This document shows, one piece after another, positions 53,849-63,101 of a stretch of 64,000 bases of DNA. The translations under genes were made by a program, and so were the position numbers. Below the pieces are notes generated by a model, which saw nothing but the letters and a program-made list of their open reading frames with translations, was not told where the DNA came from and made no database searches. Each line of letters begins with the position of its first letter. The stretch's first letter is position 1. The stretch is from Paludibacter sp. Its GTDB lineage: Bacteria; Bacteroidota; Bacteroidia; Bacteroidales; Paludibacteraceae. The DNA is taken from NCBI GenBank assembly GCA_028710895.1, contig JAQTTH010000002.1, forward strand, positions 186,001 to 250,000. The letters run 5' to 3'.

Positions 53849-56458
53849 TTATAATGCTTCCAGTGCTTTTTCGATAGCTTTCTGAATTCCGGCAGCATTT
53901 TTACCACCTGCCGAAGCGAAGAATGGTTGGCCTCCACCACCGCCCTGAATTTCTTTGGCAGCATCGCGGGCAATGTTTACAGCGTTTAATCCACCTGCAA
54001 CTAAGTCGTCAGAAAGCAGAATAGTTAACGATGGTTTGCCATCGAATACGCATCCGGCAACGAAGAACAATTTTTCGCTCACCACGTTGCGAATCTGGAA
54101 TGCAAGAGTTTTTACAGCATCGGCGGGCAATTCTGCATCAACCCGAATAACCTTAACGCCATTTACTTCGCTGGCTTCCTCAATCAAAATGTCGCGCAGG
54201 TTCATGATCTTTTCGTGCATGAAATTCTCAACACGTTTCTTCAAGTCTGCATTTTCTTCGATTGATTTCTGGATAGCCGACATCAAATCGGGCGTATTAT
54301 TGAAAAACTCGCGGGCATCGGCAATAAAATCCTGTTGCTCGTCAAGCAGTTTTTCTACACCTTTGGCCGATATAGCTTCCAAACGACGGATACCGGCAGC
54401 AATGGAAGTTTCAGCCACAATGCGCACCAAACCAATTTCGCCGGTAGCTCTTACGTGTGTACCACCACAAAGCTCGGTAGAAGTTCCAAACTGAATTACA
54501 CGAACCGTTTCTCCGTATTTTTCGCCAAACAAAGCCATAGCACCCATAGCCTGTGCTTCGGCAATCGGGGTGTCGCGCATTTCAATCAACGTGTAGTTTT
54601 CGCGTATTTTGCGGTTGGCAATAGCTTCCACAGCGCGAATCTCTTCTTTCGTCAGTTTTTGGAAATGCGAGAAGTCGAAACGCAATGCATCTGGACTTAC
54701 GTACGAACCTTTTTGCTCAACATGTGTACCCAGCACTTCGCGTAAAGCTTCGTGAAGTAAGTGAGTAGCAGAGTGATTACATTCGGTAGCCTTGCGTTTT
54801 TCGGTATCAATAGTAGCCGTAAAGGTTGCCGTAACGTCCGAAGGAAGTTGTTTGGCAATATGAACCGCTAAGTTGTTTTCTTTTTTAGTATCGAGAATTT
54901 CGATTGTTTCGTCATCCGAAACCAATACGCCGCTGTCGCCAACCTGACCTCCCATTTCGGCATAGAAAGGGGTGTTTGAAAGTACGAGTTGGTAGTATTC
55001 CTGATTCTTTTGTTTCACCTTGCGGTAACGCAGAATTTCGGTGTCGAATGACGTGAAATCGTAACCCACAAACACGCTGTCACCTTCGCGAACGGTTACC
55101 CAGTCGCCGGTCTCGGTAGCAGCAGCATTGCGCGCACGTTCTTTTTGTTTTTGCATTTCGGAGGTAAACTCGTCGATATTCACCGTGAAATTGTTTTCAC
55201 GCAAAATCAATTCGGTCAAATCCAATGGAAATCCAAACGTGTCGTATAATGTAAAGGCTACTTTGCCTTCAATCTCAGTTTTAGCAGCAGCTTTCGAGTC
55301 GGCCATCACTTTGTCGAGCAAACGGATACCGGTTTCGAGCGTGCGCAGGAATGATTCTTCTTCCTCCTTGATTACTTTTTCAATCAGCGTTTTTTGCGAA
55401 ATCAGTTCCGGATAGGCTTTACCCATGTTTTCGCTCAACACATTGATCAATTTGAACATGAAAGCGTGGCGTTGTCCGAGGAAAGTATAACCGTAACGCA
55501 CTGCACGGCGCAAAATACGACGAATTACATAACCGGCTTTGGCATTCGAAGGCAATTGACCGTCTGTAATAGAAAATGCAATGGTGCGAACGTGGTCGGC
55601 AATAACGCGCATGGCGATATCCACTTTTTCATCTTTGCCATATTCGGCACCACACACACGACCAATTTCGGCAATGATAGGCGTGAAAACGTCGGTGTCG
55701 TAGTTAGATTGAACGCGCTGCATAGCCATACACAAGCGTTCGAAGCCCATACCGGTATCAATTACCTTGGCAGGAAGCCCTTCGAGCGAGCCGTCGGCTT
55801 TGCGGTTGTATTGCATGAATACGTTGTTCCAAATCTCAATTACTTGTGGGTGACTTCCGTTTACGAGCGTCAAACCGTCAATTTTGGCGCGTTCTTCGTT
55901 GTCACGAATGTCGATATGTATTTCGGAACAAGGGCCACAAGGTCCTGTATCGCCCATTTCCCAGAAATTGTCTTTTTTGTTTCCGTTGATAATACGGCTT
56001 GCAGGCAGGAATTGCTCCCAGATTTTGGCAGCTTCGTCGTCGCGCTCCAATCCTTCGGGTGCGTAACCTTCGAAAACGGTTACATAAAGGCGGTCGGTAT
56101 CCAGTTTCAATACGTCAACCAGGTATTCCCAGGCCCATTCAATGGCTTCTTTTTTGAAATAATCGCCAAACGACCAGTTACCCAACATCTCGAACATGGT
56201 GTGGTGATAGGTGTCGTGACCAACTTCTTCGAGGTCGTTATGTTTTCCGCTTACGCGAAGGCATTTCTGCGAGTCAGCAACCCTTGAATACTTAATCGGG
56301 TCGTTACCAAGAATGATATTTTTGAATTGGTTCATTCCGGCATTGGTAAACATCAAAGTAGGATCATCTTTGATTACCATGGGGGCCGACGGAACAATTT
56401 TGTGCCCTTTCGATGCAAAAAAATCGAGAAAAGATTGACGAATTTCTTGTGAAGTCAT
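53849..56458 (-). CDS. alaS: Alanyl-tRNA synthetase
   Basis: An 869-residue class II synthetase. It opens [26 protein letters not shown], has the editing-domain zinc/active-site motifs [14 protein letters not shown] and [15 protein letters not shown], and ends with the DHHA1-like C-Ala domain containing [16 protein letters not shown]. Length is standard. A -7 box TACTTTTG (minus, plus 56558-56565) lies about 100 bases upstream, beyond a palindromic repeat. Confidence 0.98.
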   Translation of the reverse strand: MTSQEIRQSFLDFFASKGHKIVPSAPMVIKDDPTLMFTNAGMNQFKNIILGNDPIKYSRVADSQKCLRVSGKHNDLEEVGHDTYHHTMFEMLGNWSFGDYFKKEAIEWAWEYLVDVLKLDTDRLYVTVFEGYAPEGLERDDEAAKIWEQFLPASRIINGNKKDNFWEMGDTGPCGPCSEIHIDIRDNEERAKIDGLTLVNGSHPQVIEIWNNVFMQYNRKADGSLEGLPAKVIDTGMGFERLCMAMQRVQSNYDTDVFTPIIAEIGRVCGAEYGKDEKVDIAMRVIADHVRTIAFSITDGQLPSNAKAGYVIRRILRRAVRYGYTFLGQRHAFMFKLINVLSENMGKAYPELISQKTLIEKVIKEEEESFLRTLETGIRLLDKVMADSKAAAKTEIEGKVAFTLYDTFGFPLDLTELILRENNFTVNIDEFTSEMQKQKERARNAAATETGDWVTVREGDSVFVGYDFTSFDTEILRYRKVKQKNQEYYQLVLSNTPFYAEMGGQVGDSGVLVSDDETIEILDTKKENNLAVHIAKQLPSDVTATFTATIDTEKRKATECNHSATHLLHEALREVLGTHVEQKGSYVSPDALRFDFSHFQKLTKEEIRAVEAIANRKIRENYTLIEMRDTPIAEAQAMGAMALFGEKYGETVRVIQFGTSTELCGGTHVRATGEIGLVRIVAETSIAAGIRRLEAISAKGVEKLLDEQQDFIADAREFFNNTPDLMSAIQKSIEENADLKKRVENFMHEKIMNLRDILIEEASEVNGVKVIRVDAELPADAVKTLAFQIRNVVSEKLFFVAGCVFDGKPSLTILLSDDLVAGGLNAVNIARDAAKEIQGGGGGQPFFASAGGKNAAGIQKAIEKALEAL

Positions 56459-56600
56459 TTTATAATTTGCTATGACCCCCTGCCCCCTGAAGGGGGTTCA
56501 AAGAGTCCCCTTTAGGGGATTTAGGGGTTCTAGGTTAATAATATCAAATAAAGACTGCAAAAGTAGCTCAAATTTATTATTTTTGCAGCAATTGTTGATA
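56459..56600. repeat. CCCCCTGAAGGGGG / TCCCCTTTAGGGGA repeat and divergent -7 boxes
   Basis: Two adjacent palindromes, 56483-56496 and 56506-56519, followed by ATTTAGGGG, form a compound repeat of a kind common between genes in Bacteroidota (recognised from memory). Beyond it are divergent -7 boxes: TACTTTTG on the minus strand (56558-56565) for alaS and TATTTTTG on the plus strand (56578-56585) for the M23 gene. The repeat would be inside the alaS leader. Confidence 0.8.
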
Positions 56601-56712
56601 TAAAAATTGTGATGACCTGTTGATTTTCTTGTAGAAACGGTTGATTTACTTTCATTTTCTCAAAATTCCCGGCTGCTGTGTTTCATTTTACGCGGAGCAA
56701 AAAAAATCTCTT

Positions 56713-57681
56713 ATGGCTAAGAAAAAATTTCACTTCAATCCCGAAACTCTGAGTTACGAGCAGATTGAGCATACAATAACACATTTTCTCAAACAGGTTA
56801 TGATTCATGCCCTTTCGGGGGTGTCGTTGGGTGCAGTATTTTTCTTTATTTTTGTTTCTACAGTTCAATCGCCGGAAGAAAAGCAACTCACCGAAGAAAA
56901 GCGCAATATGCAGGCACAGTACAAAGTGCTTGAGCGGCAGTTTGAAGATATGCAAACCGTAATGACTGATATGCAACAACGGGACGACAATATGTATCGC
57001 GTTGTTTTCCAGGCCGATCCTATTCCTCTTTCTGTTCGTAAAGGAACTTCTGCGAATACACAATACTATCAGCAACTGTTGGACATGACTAATTCGGAAG
57101 TGGTGGTTTCGACGACCAAAAAACTGAATGAATTGAAGAAAGAATTGTACATTCAGTCGAAATCGTTCGACGATTTAGTGGTAATGGCCAAGAATAAGGA
57201 TGCCATGCTTTTGTGTTTACCTGCCATTCAGCCGGTAATGAATAAAAACCTGAAATATATGGCTTCGGGTTATGGCTGGCGTATCGACCCGGTGTATCAT
57301 ACCCGTCGTTTCCATGCAGGCATGGACTTTACGGCTCCAACCGGTACCAATATTTATGCAACGGCTAATGGCTCGGTGATGAGTGCAGGTTGGAAGCAGG
57401 GATATGGAAATTGCGTGGAGATAAACCATGGTTTCGGTTATGTGACTTTGTATGGTCATATGAGTGCCATCAAAGTTCGAATGGGACAACCTGTGAAACG
57501 CGGGGATGTAATCGGATTAGTGGGAAGTACTGGTAAATCGACTGGCCCACACTTACATTATGAAGTGCATCTACGTGGCGAGATTATGAATCCGGCCAAT
57601 TATTATTACCTGGATTTATCGCCGGCTGATTACGACCGTATGATTCAGATGAGTAATAACTCCGGACAAATGTTTGATTAA
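56713..57681 (+). CDS. M23-family metallopeptidase, membrane-anchored
   Basis: A 322-residue peptidoglycan endopeptidase-like protein. One transmembrane helix (about 32-53), a coiled coil (about 58-90), then the LytM domain with zinc ligands in RFHAGMDF and GPHLHYEVHLRG. All LytM zinc-binding residues are visible, so it is probably active rather than an EnvC-type activator. Start at 56713 (MAKKKFHFNPE) fits homologues. murI follows 36 bases later, suggesting a cell-wall operon. Confidence 0.93.
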   Translation: MAKKKFHFNPETLSYEQIEHTITHFLKQVMIHALSGVSLGAVFFFIFVSTVQSPEEKQLTEEKRNMQAQYKVLERQFEDMQTVMTDMQQRDDNMYRVVFQADPIPLSVRKGTSANTQYYQQLLDMTNSEVVVSTTKKLNELKKELYIQSKSFDDLVVMAKNKDAMLLCLPAIQPVMNKNLKYMASGYGWRIDPVYHTRRFHAGMDFTAPTGTNIYATANGSVMSAGWKQGYGNCVEINHGFGYVTLYGHMSAIKVRMGQPVKRGDVIGLVGSTGKSTGPHLHYEVHLRGEIMNPANYYYLDLSPADYDRMIQMSNNSGQMFD

Positions 57682-57717
57682 ATTTAGTTACGAGTTACAA
57701 GAAAGAACCCATCGAAC

Positions 57718-58566
57718 ATGAAACAAGAAGCATTACCTTCATCTCCGGGACCTATCGGTATTTTCGATTCAGGTTATGGTGGCTTGACAATTTTGGAGAA
57801 AATCCGAACAGAGTTGCCCGGTTACGACTATATTTATTTGGGCGATAATGCCCGAACTCCTTACGGTACGCGCTCATTTGAAGTGGTTTATAAATTCACG
57901 CTCGAATGTGTGACTCGTCTGTTCGAAATGGGTTGTCAGTTGGTGGTGTTGGCTTGCAATACGGCTTCAGCCAAAGCGCTGCGCAGCATTCAGCAACGGG
58001 ATTTACCCCTTCTTGATCCGAATCGTCGTGTATTGGGAGTTATCAGACCTACGGTAGAAGCAGTAGGAACAATGTCTCAAACCAAGCACATTGGTTTGCT
58101 GGCAACGCTGGGAACTGTCCAATCCAACTCGTATCCACTTGAAATTGATAAGCTTCACGAAGGAATTTCAGTTATTTCCGAAGCTTGCCCTATGTGGGTT
58201 CCACTTATTGAAAACAACGAACATAACTCCGAAGGTGCTGATTATTTTATTCGGAAGAATGTGGAGCACTTGCTTGCTGCCGACGGGCTAATTGACACGG
58301 TGATGCTTGGTTGTACGCATTATCCTTTGTTGGCTGATAAAATCAAATCGTTACTTCCCGAAGGAGTTTCGATTGTGTCGCAAGGTGAAATTGTGGCTAA
58401 GAGCCTGGTTGATTATCTCCAACGTCATCCGGATATGGATAACCGCTGTACCAAAAATGGTTCAGTTCGTTACCTCACTACCGAGTCGGTCGAAAAGTTT
58501 GCTTCGTCGGCCTCCATTTTTCTGAATCAGGTGATTCAGGCTGAGCATATTGATTTGGACAAATAA
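57718..58566 (+). CDS. murI: Glutamate racemase
   Basis: A 282-residue racemase supplying D-glutamate for peptidoglycan. IGIFDSGYGGLTI carries Asp17-Ser18, and the two catalytic Cys residues are Cys80 in LACNTASAKA and Cys199 in GCTHYPLL. Cytoplasmic. It converges with the LytTR gene with only five bases between stops. Confidence 0.97.
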   Translation: MKQEALPSSPGPIGIFDSGYGGLTILEKIRTELPGYDYIYLGDNARTPYGTRSFEVVYKFTLECVTRLFEMGCQLVVLACNTASAKALRSIQQRDLPLLDPNRRVLGVIRPTVEAVGTMSQTKHIGLLATLGTVQSNSYPLEIDKLHEGISVISEACPMWVPLIENNEHNSEGADYFIRKNVEHLLAADGLIDTVMLGCTHYPLLADKIKSLLPEGVSIVSQGEIVAKSLVDYLQRHPDMDNRCTKNGSVRYLTTESVEKFASSASIFLNQVIQAEHIDLDK

Positions 58567-58571
58567 CCGGC

Positions 58572-59294
58572 CTATAACAATACCTGTTTTCCCATGAATT
58601 CCTGAAATGGTTCTTTGTACGAATCGGAAATTGGAATGTGTATTTTTCCGAAAATTATCCGGTTGCGCTCTATTTCCTTAATTTTATTCTTCTGAACTAT
58701 AAATGAACGGTGAACGCGTATAAACGCTTTTGCAGGGAGCATTTCAGCCATTGTTCGCATGGTAATGTGCGATACAATAGGCTGTGCTTCGCCTTCTATA
58801 AATATCTTCAGATAATCTTTTAATCCTTCGATATACAAAATCCGGCGTAGTTCAATCTGAATCAATCGGTAATCGGACTTCACATAGATACAATCAGCCG
58901 ATGTATTTTGAGTCTCAGTTGTTGCTTTTACGTTTAGCTGATACCATTGAAGGGCTTTGTTGGCAGCAAGTAGAAAGTCGTTGTAGCTGAAAGGTTTTAG
59001 CAGATAATGAAGTGCATTTACATCATAACTTTGCAGGGCATATTTCTCAAAAGCCGTACTGAATATTATCCGTGTTTTATGTGGAACAAGTTGTGCAAAT
59101 TCCATTCCGTTGAGTTCTGCCATTTGAATATCGAGGAAAATGACATCAGGTGGAGTTTCGCGCACAGCTGTTAAAGCTCCCATGGCCGAAGAAAACTTTC
59201 CTGTTAGGTTCAAAAATGGTGTTCTACCCACATAACTTTCCAGCAATCCGAGTGCCAGTGGTTCATCGTCTATAATAAAGCAACTTAGTTTCAT
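58572..59294 (-). CDS. LytTR-family response regulator
   Basis: A 240-residue regulator. Receiver domain 1-120 with Asp9, Asp10 and phosphoacceptor Asp55 (VIFLDIQMAELNGM) and Lys in LLKPF; LytTR DNA-binding domain from about 135 (YVKSDYRLIQIELRRILYIEG ... FIRVHRSFIVQKNKIKEIERNRI). It overlaps the histidine kinase gene by four bases (ATGA type), so the pair is translationally coupled. Confidence 0.95.
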   Translation of the reverse strand: MKLSCFIIDDEPLALGLLESYVGRTPFLNLTGKFSSAMGALTAVRETPPDVIFLDIQMAELNGMEFAQLVPHKTRIIFSTAFEKYALQSYDVNALHYLLKPFSYNDFLLAANKALQWYQLNVKATTETQNTSADCIYVKSDYRLIQIELRRILYIEGLKDYLKIFIEGEAQPIVSHITMRTMAEMLPAKAFIRVHRSFIVQKNKIKEIERNRIIFGKIHIPISDSYKEPFQEFMGKQVLL

Positions 59295-60373
59295 AATCTA
59301 TCTTCCTGGTTTAGTGGAACAATGAGTTCGGCAACAAATGTTTTACCTTCTTTTTCAGTTCGTAATATATACCTGTCCGCATACAGAATTTCCAATCGCC
59401 GACGAAGGTTTTCCAACCCGATACCTGAGCCACTTTGATCGGATTCACTTTTGGGGAAATAACTGTTCTTTATCATGCAGCGTATTTCTTTGTTGTTGAT
59501 ATCCTGAATGCTGATGTGGATAAAAGATTGTTTATCGGGGCTTGTGCCATGTTTAAATGCGTTTTCAATGAGTGGGATAAACAACAGTGGCGCAATTGTT
59601 TTATGCTCTACCGAAACATTGACATACATTTTTAAATCAACTTCCGCCTGAAGTCTGATGCGCATTAACTCCACGTAATTGTGTACGAAATTCAATTCCC
59701 GATCGAGCGATACAAAATTATCACTGTTTTCGTAAAGCACATAGCGCAATAATTTACTCAGTTCCAGTGTTGCATCCTGCGCTTTTTCGGGACTAATGGC
59801 TATCAGTGCATAAATATTATTCAGTGTGTTGAATAAAAAATGGGGATTAATCTGTTGACGAAGGTTGCTGAGTTCTGCTTCCGTACGTTTTTTCTCTTCT
59901 TCCTGACGTTCCACCTCGCTTGTATACCATTTTCCCGTCATTCTCACAGCAATGCTTAGTCCTCCAATGATAAAGAGCGTAATCAAGTCTCGTATCAAAA
60001 ATGATACTCCCATTGGGATTAGCTCATGATGCATTTTGGGTGGCCGCGGCATATGCAATATGTGTGCAGGTGGTGGCATTGTTGCTTCCTGCCAAAAATG
60101 AACTACCGTACCAACCAATAGGATTAATACGAGGTTGTAGAAGAGGAACTTTCCAATTTTACGCTGAAAAAGAATCTTATCAATGAATATGGAATAATTG
60201 AGGTAAAACACAAGCATCATCGATAAAACAACACCACCGTGGTGAAGCATTTTGTCCGGCAGGTTGATATTGTCGTCTTTCCCGAAAATCAGCAGTGGTA
60301 ACCCGGCAACCAACCCCCATGCAATAAAATGTATGAGAAATTGAAGTGTATTTTTTGTATTTATCCGGTTCAT
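59291..60373 (-). CDS. LytS/YehU-type sensor histidine kinase
   Basis: A 360-residue membrane kinase with four predicted helices (about 10-30, 45-62, 75-93, 125-145) and a short coiled coil before the His_kinase domain. The phosphoacceptor is His178 in LRQQINPHFLFNTLNNIYAL, and the ATP-binding Asn box is LIENAFKHGTS with GSGIGLENLRRRL. A Pro/His/Met-rich periplasmic loop (PPPAHILHMPRPPKMHHE, about 100-117) could bind metal (inference). Confidence 0.95.
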   Translation of the reverse strand: MNRINTKNTLQFLIHFIAWGLVAGLPLLIFGKDDNINLPDKMLHHGGVVLSMMLVFYLNYSIFIDKILFQRKIGKFLFYNLVLILLVGTVVHFWQEATMPPPAHILHMPRPPKMHHELIPMGVSFLIRDLITLFIIGGLSIAVRMTGKWYTSEVERQEEEKKRTEAELSNLRQQINPHFLFNTLNNIYALIAISPEKAQDATLELSKLLRYVLYENSDNFVSLDRELNFVHNYVELMRIRLQAEVDLKMYVNVSVEHKTIAPLLFIPLIENAFKHGTSPDKQSFIHISIQDINNKEIRCMIKNSYFPKSESDQSGSGIGLENLRRRLEILYADRYILRTEKEGKTFVAELIVPLNQEDRL

Positions 60374-60436
60374 GCTGCTTGATTAATTGAGTTGGCTGCG
60401 AAAATACCTGTTTCGCAATCCTTCTGATTCGGCGGA

Positions 60437-60467
60437 CAAAAGTAAAGCAGTTGAAATTCTCCTGCAA
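60437..60467 (-). promoter_or_regulatory. Promoter of the two-component operon
   Basis: On the minus strand TTG (plus 60465-60467), a 20-base spacer and TACTTTTG (plus 60437-60444). The start of transcription would be near 60430, about 57 bases before the kinase gene. Confidence 0.75.
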
Positions 60468-60514
60468 TTAAATTAGACGAATAGGGTGTTTTTGTCTGCG
60501 AAATGGTCTGAAAC

Positions 60515-60558
60515 AAAAAACAGTTGCTCTGCGAAATTGCAAAACAACTGTTTTTACT
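60515..60558 (-). terminator. Terminator of the small HTH gene
   Basis: AAAAACAGTTG (60515-60525) pairs with CAACTGTTTTT (60545-60555); the 19-base loop is long, but T residues follow on the minus strand. Confidence 0.65.
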
Positions 60559-60573
60559 TTTTGTGAGTGTTTC

Positions 60574-60750
60574 TCAGGCTGGTTGCCAGAAGCAAACTTT
60601 AGGCGATACGATTGCACCTTCTGTTTTCAAAGCTTTCATGGCTTTGTCCACTTCTTTGCGATCCAAACCTGTAAGTTCTACCAATTTTCCTGCATTTACA
60701 GGAGCGCCAACTTTTTTCATGGCTTCCAATACGATTTCTTTAGTTTCCAT
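60574..60750 (-). CDS. Small winged-helix-like protein
   Basis: A 58-residue protein: [18 protein letters not shown], then [21 protein letters not shown], then the wing-like [14 protein letters not shown]. The pattern is a MarR/ArsR-style helix-turn-helix in minimal form. Very similar short proteins exist in Bacteroidales (from memory) and have no established role. Start at 60750 is preferred over 60762. It may regulate the neighbouring two-component genes, but that is only positional. Confidence 0.8.
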   Translation of the reverse strand: METKEIVLEAMKKVGAPVNAGKLVELTGLDRKEVDKAMKALKTEGAIVSPKVCFWQPA

Positions 60751-60833
60751 AAATAAATACAATTTACACGAATTAATACGAATTTCACTAATTTATAAGA
60801 GTTTTTTATGTCTTTGATCTCGGCTCTGTTGTC

Positions 60834-61607
60834 TTATTCAATATTTTTTCTAACCATTTTCAAAAATACCTGCATGCGTTCGGTATCTTTGTCATCGATA
60901 ATCTCCATCAATGTTTTCAGTTCTGCACGAATTTTCTCCACCTGATTGTGTGTATGCGGATTGAAAAGAATTTCGGTAAGCAGGTAGTCATCCTCACTCA
61001 ACAAGCCTTTGGCAATATCCATGTGGCGCTTAAAAGTTGTTCCGGGAGCTTCCTGTGGCACCATTACCGACGCAAAAACCAGTGTTGAAGCAAACGGAAT
61101 TGACAGCGAATAAGCAATTGTTTCGTCGTGCTCGTCGAAAGTATATTCGAAAATCCGAAGTTTCAACGAACCGTATAAATCTTTGAAAAATGCCTTGCCC
61201 ATGTGGTCGGACTCTGAAATAATAATGGCACTTTGAGTACTCAGGTTATCGAGTGTGGCAAAGGTAGGGCCGAACATGGGGTGAGTAGAAACGTAGCGCA
61301 TTCCGGTGCTTTCGTAATACTCCTGAATGCCTGTTTTTACCGAAGTAATATCTGATAAAATACAGTTTTTTGGTAAATAAGGCACAACCTGTTGAAACGC
61401 ATCGATTGTGAACTTCAACGTTACACAATTGATAACCAACTCCGGTTCAAACTCGCGGATTTCTTCGTATTCTGTCATGCGCAGCGTGTTGAACACAAAA
61501 CGCAGACGCTTTGGGTCGGTATCGAAAAGTGCCACTTCGTGATTAATACACATCACATCGGTCAGGAATGTGCCCATTTTTCCGGCACCAAGAACTAATA
61601 TCTTCAT
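60834..61607 (-). CDS. Prephenate dehydrogenase-family protein
   Basis: A 257-residue TyrA-like oxidoreductase. The Rossmann motif is MKILVLGAGKMGTFLTDVM (GxGxxG at 7-12), with the family blocks SDITSVKTGI, STHPMFGPTF and HDETIAYSLSIPFAS. It lacks chorismate mutase and ACT domains. It should oxidise prephenate or arogenate on the way to tyrosine. Start at 61607 is fixed by the Rossmann strand. A -7 box TACCTTTG (minus, plus 61630-61637) lies close upstream. Confidence 0.9.
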   Translation of the reverse strand: MKILVLGAGKMGTFLTDVMCINHEVALFDTDPKRLRFVFNTLRMTEYEEIREFEPELVINCVTLKFTIDAFQQVVPYLPKNCILSDITSVKTGIQEYYESTGMRYVSTHPMFGPTFATLDNLSTQSAIIISESDHMGKAFFKDLYGSLKLRIFEYTFDEHDETIAYSLSIPFASTLVFASVMVPQEAPGTTFKRHMDIAKGLLSEDDYLLTEILFNPHTHNQVEKIRAELKTLMEIIDDKDTERMQVFLKMVRKNIE

Positions 61608-61660
61608 TTCTATTCTAAAATTTGAACTGCAAAGGTAAGGAAAATGTGCCAAAAATTATT

Positions 61661-61690
61661 CAATCAACACATCATCACATAACCATATCA
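61661..61690. repeat. Copy of the GATGTGATGATGTG repeat family
   Basis: The minus strand reads GGTTATGTGATGATGTGTTG, sharing its core with the repeats near 11627 and 12635. It lies at the end of the MFS gene. Confidence 0.6.
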
Positions 61691-62974
61691 TTGTATTTTC
61701 TTCTTCCCAAACTCTTTGTCAATCTTCAAAAACGGAATAACAGCCAGTGTAGGAATTGCCAGAATCATAATCCAGATAAAGAAATGCTGGTAGCCGAACA
61801 TGTCCTGAAGTTTTCCGGCTATCATTCCCGGAAGCATCATGCCTAGTGCCATAAATCCGGTGCAGATGGCATAATGAGCCGTTTTGTGTTCGCCATCAGC
61901 AAAATAAATCATGTAAAGCATATAGGCGGTAAATCCAAATCCGTAACCAAATTGCTCAATAGCAACAGCCGCATTTATTAGCAGAAAACTGGTGGGGGTA
62001 AACCACGATAAATAGACATAAGCCAAATGAGGTAGCGTTATACTCAGTGCCATAGGCCAAATCCAGTATTTCAATCCTTTGCGCGAAGCAGCTATTCCTC
62101 CTACAATTCCCCCTAAAGATAAAGCTATAATTCCAACCGTTCCATAAACCAATCCTACTTGCTCGGTACTTAATCCAAGTCCTCCAACATTCCGTGCATC
62201 CAACAAAAATGGTGAAGCCATTTTTACAAGCATAGCTTCACCAAGGCGGTATAGTAGCATGAAAATGATAGCCAGAACGATACCTTTTTTCTGAAAGAAT
62301 GAAGTGAATGTGACCCCAAATTCCCTAAAGATTTCTTTGGGTTTGTTTTCCACTTTGGTGATGTCTGAATCAGGACGCGGAAGTACAAAGCGGTGGTAAA
62401 TAAAGAACAGCAAAAACAAACCCGAAAGGATAAAAAATGTGATGCTCCAGGCCATTCTGAGATTGCCCGTGTAATGTTCCAATGCGCCGGCGGCTATAAT
62501 TAGTAATCCTTGTCCCGAAACCATTGCAAAGCGATAAAATAAGCTGCGGATGCCTACAAAAAAAGATTGCTCGGAACTATCCAGTGCCAGCATATAAAAT
62601 CCATCGGCTGCTATATCGTGTGTGGCAGAGCTGAATGCAATCAACCACAATACCGCTAGCGTAGCCTGAAAGAAAAACGTCGTAGGAATAAGAAAAGCTA
62701 CTCCTGCCAGTCCGGCACCAATCAACAATTGCATACTGGCAATCCACCAACGTTTGGTTTTGATAATATCCACAAACGGACTCCAGAACGGTTTTATCAC
62801 CCACGGCAAATACAACCAACTGGTATAGAGTGCTATGTCGGTATTGGAAATACCCAGCCGTTTGTACATGATTACTGCTACGGTCATAGCAACTACATAC
62901 GGAATTCCTTCTGCAAAATACAAGGTTGGTATCCAGGACCAGGGGGAGCGTTTATTTAGTTTATTGTTTGCCAT
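61688..62974 (-). CDS. AmpG-like major facilitator transporter
   Basis: A 428-residue MFS protein with about 12 membrane helices. PWSWIPTLYFAEGIPYVVAMTVAVIMYKRLG at the N-terminus and the LYTSWLYLPWVIKPFWSPFVD motif are typical of the AmpG branch that imports anhydromuropeptides or MurNAc. The adjacent SpoIID-domain gene upstream on the same strand (127-base gap) supports a role in cell-wall recycling. Exact substrate is inferred. Confidence 0.88.
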   Translation of the reverse strand: MANNKLNKRSPWSWIPTLYFAEGIPYVVAMTVAVIMYKRLGISNTDIALYTSWLYLPWVIKPFWSPFVDIIKTKRWWIASMQLLIGAGLAGVAFLIPTTFFFQATLAVLWLIAFSSATHDIAADGFYMLALDSSEQSFFVGIRSLFYRFAMVSGQGLLIIAAGALEHYTGNLRMAWSITFFILSGLFLLFFIYHRFVLPRPDSDITKVENKPKEIFREFGVTFTSFFQKKGIVLAIIFMLLYRLGEAMLVKMASPFLLDARNVGGLGLSTEQVGLVYGTVGIIALSLGGIVGGIAASRKGLKYWIWPMALSITLPHLAYVYLSWFTPTSFLLINAAVAIEQFGYGFGFTAYMLYMIYFADGEHKTAHYAICTGFMALGMMLPGMIAGKLQDMFGYQHFFIWIMILAIPTLAVIPFLKIDKEFGKKKIQ

Positions 62975-63101
62975 ATTTTGATTTTATTCTCCGCAAATAA
63001 TGCAGCGAATGATTCGATTATTCTCCGCAAAGATTGTTTTTTCGTCAAAGCTTTTCTAAAGTTTAATACTTTGGAAAAGTCGAATTGTTCCTTTTTAGGG
63101 A

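Noticed and set aside
55394-56287. Plus-strand 297-codon frame opposite alaS
   Set aside because: The alaS frame carries all conserved synthetase motifs; the antisense frame is a by-product of its codon bias.
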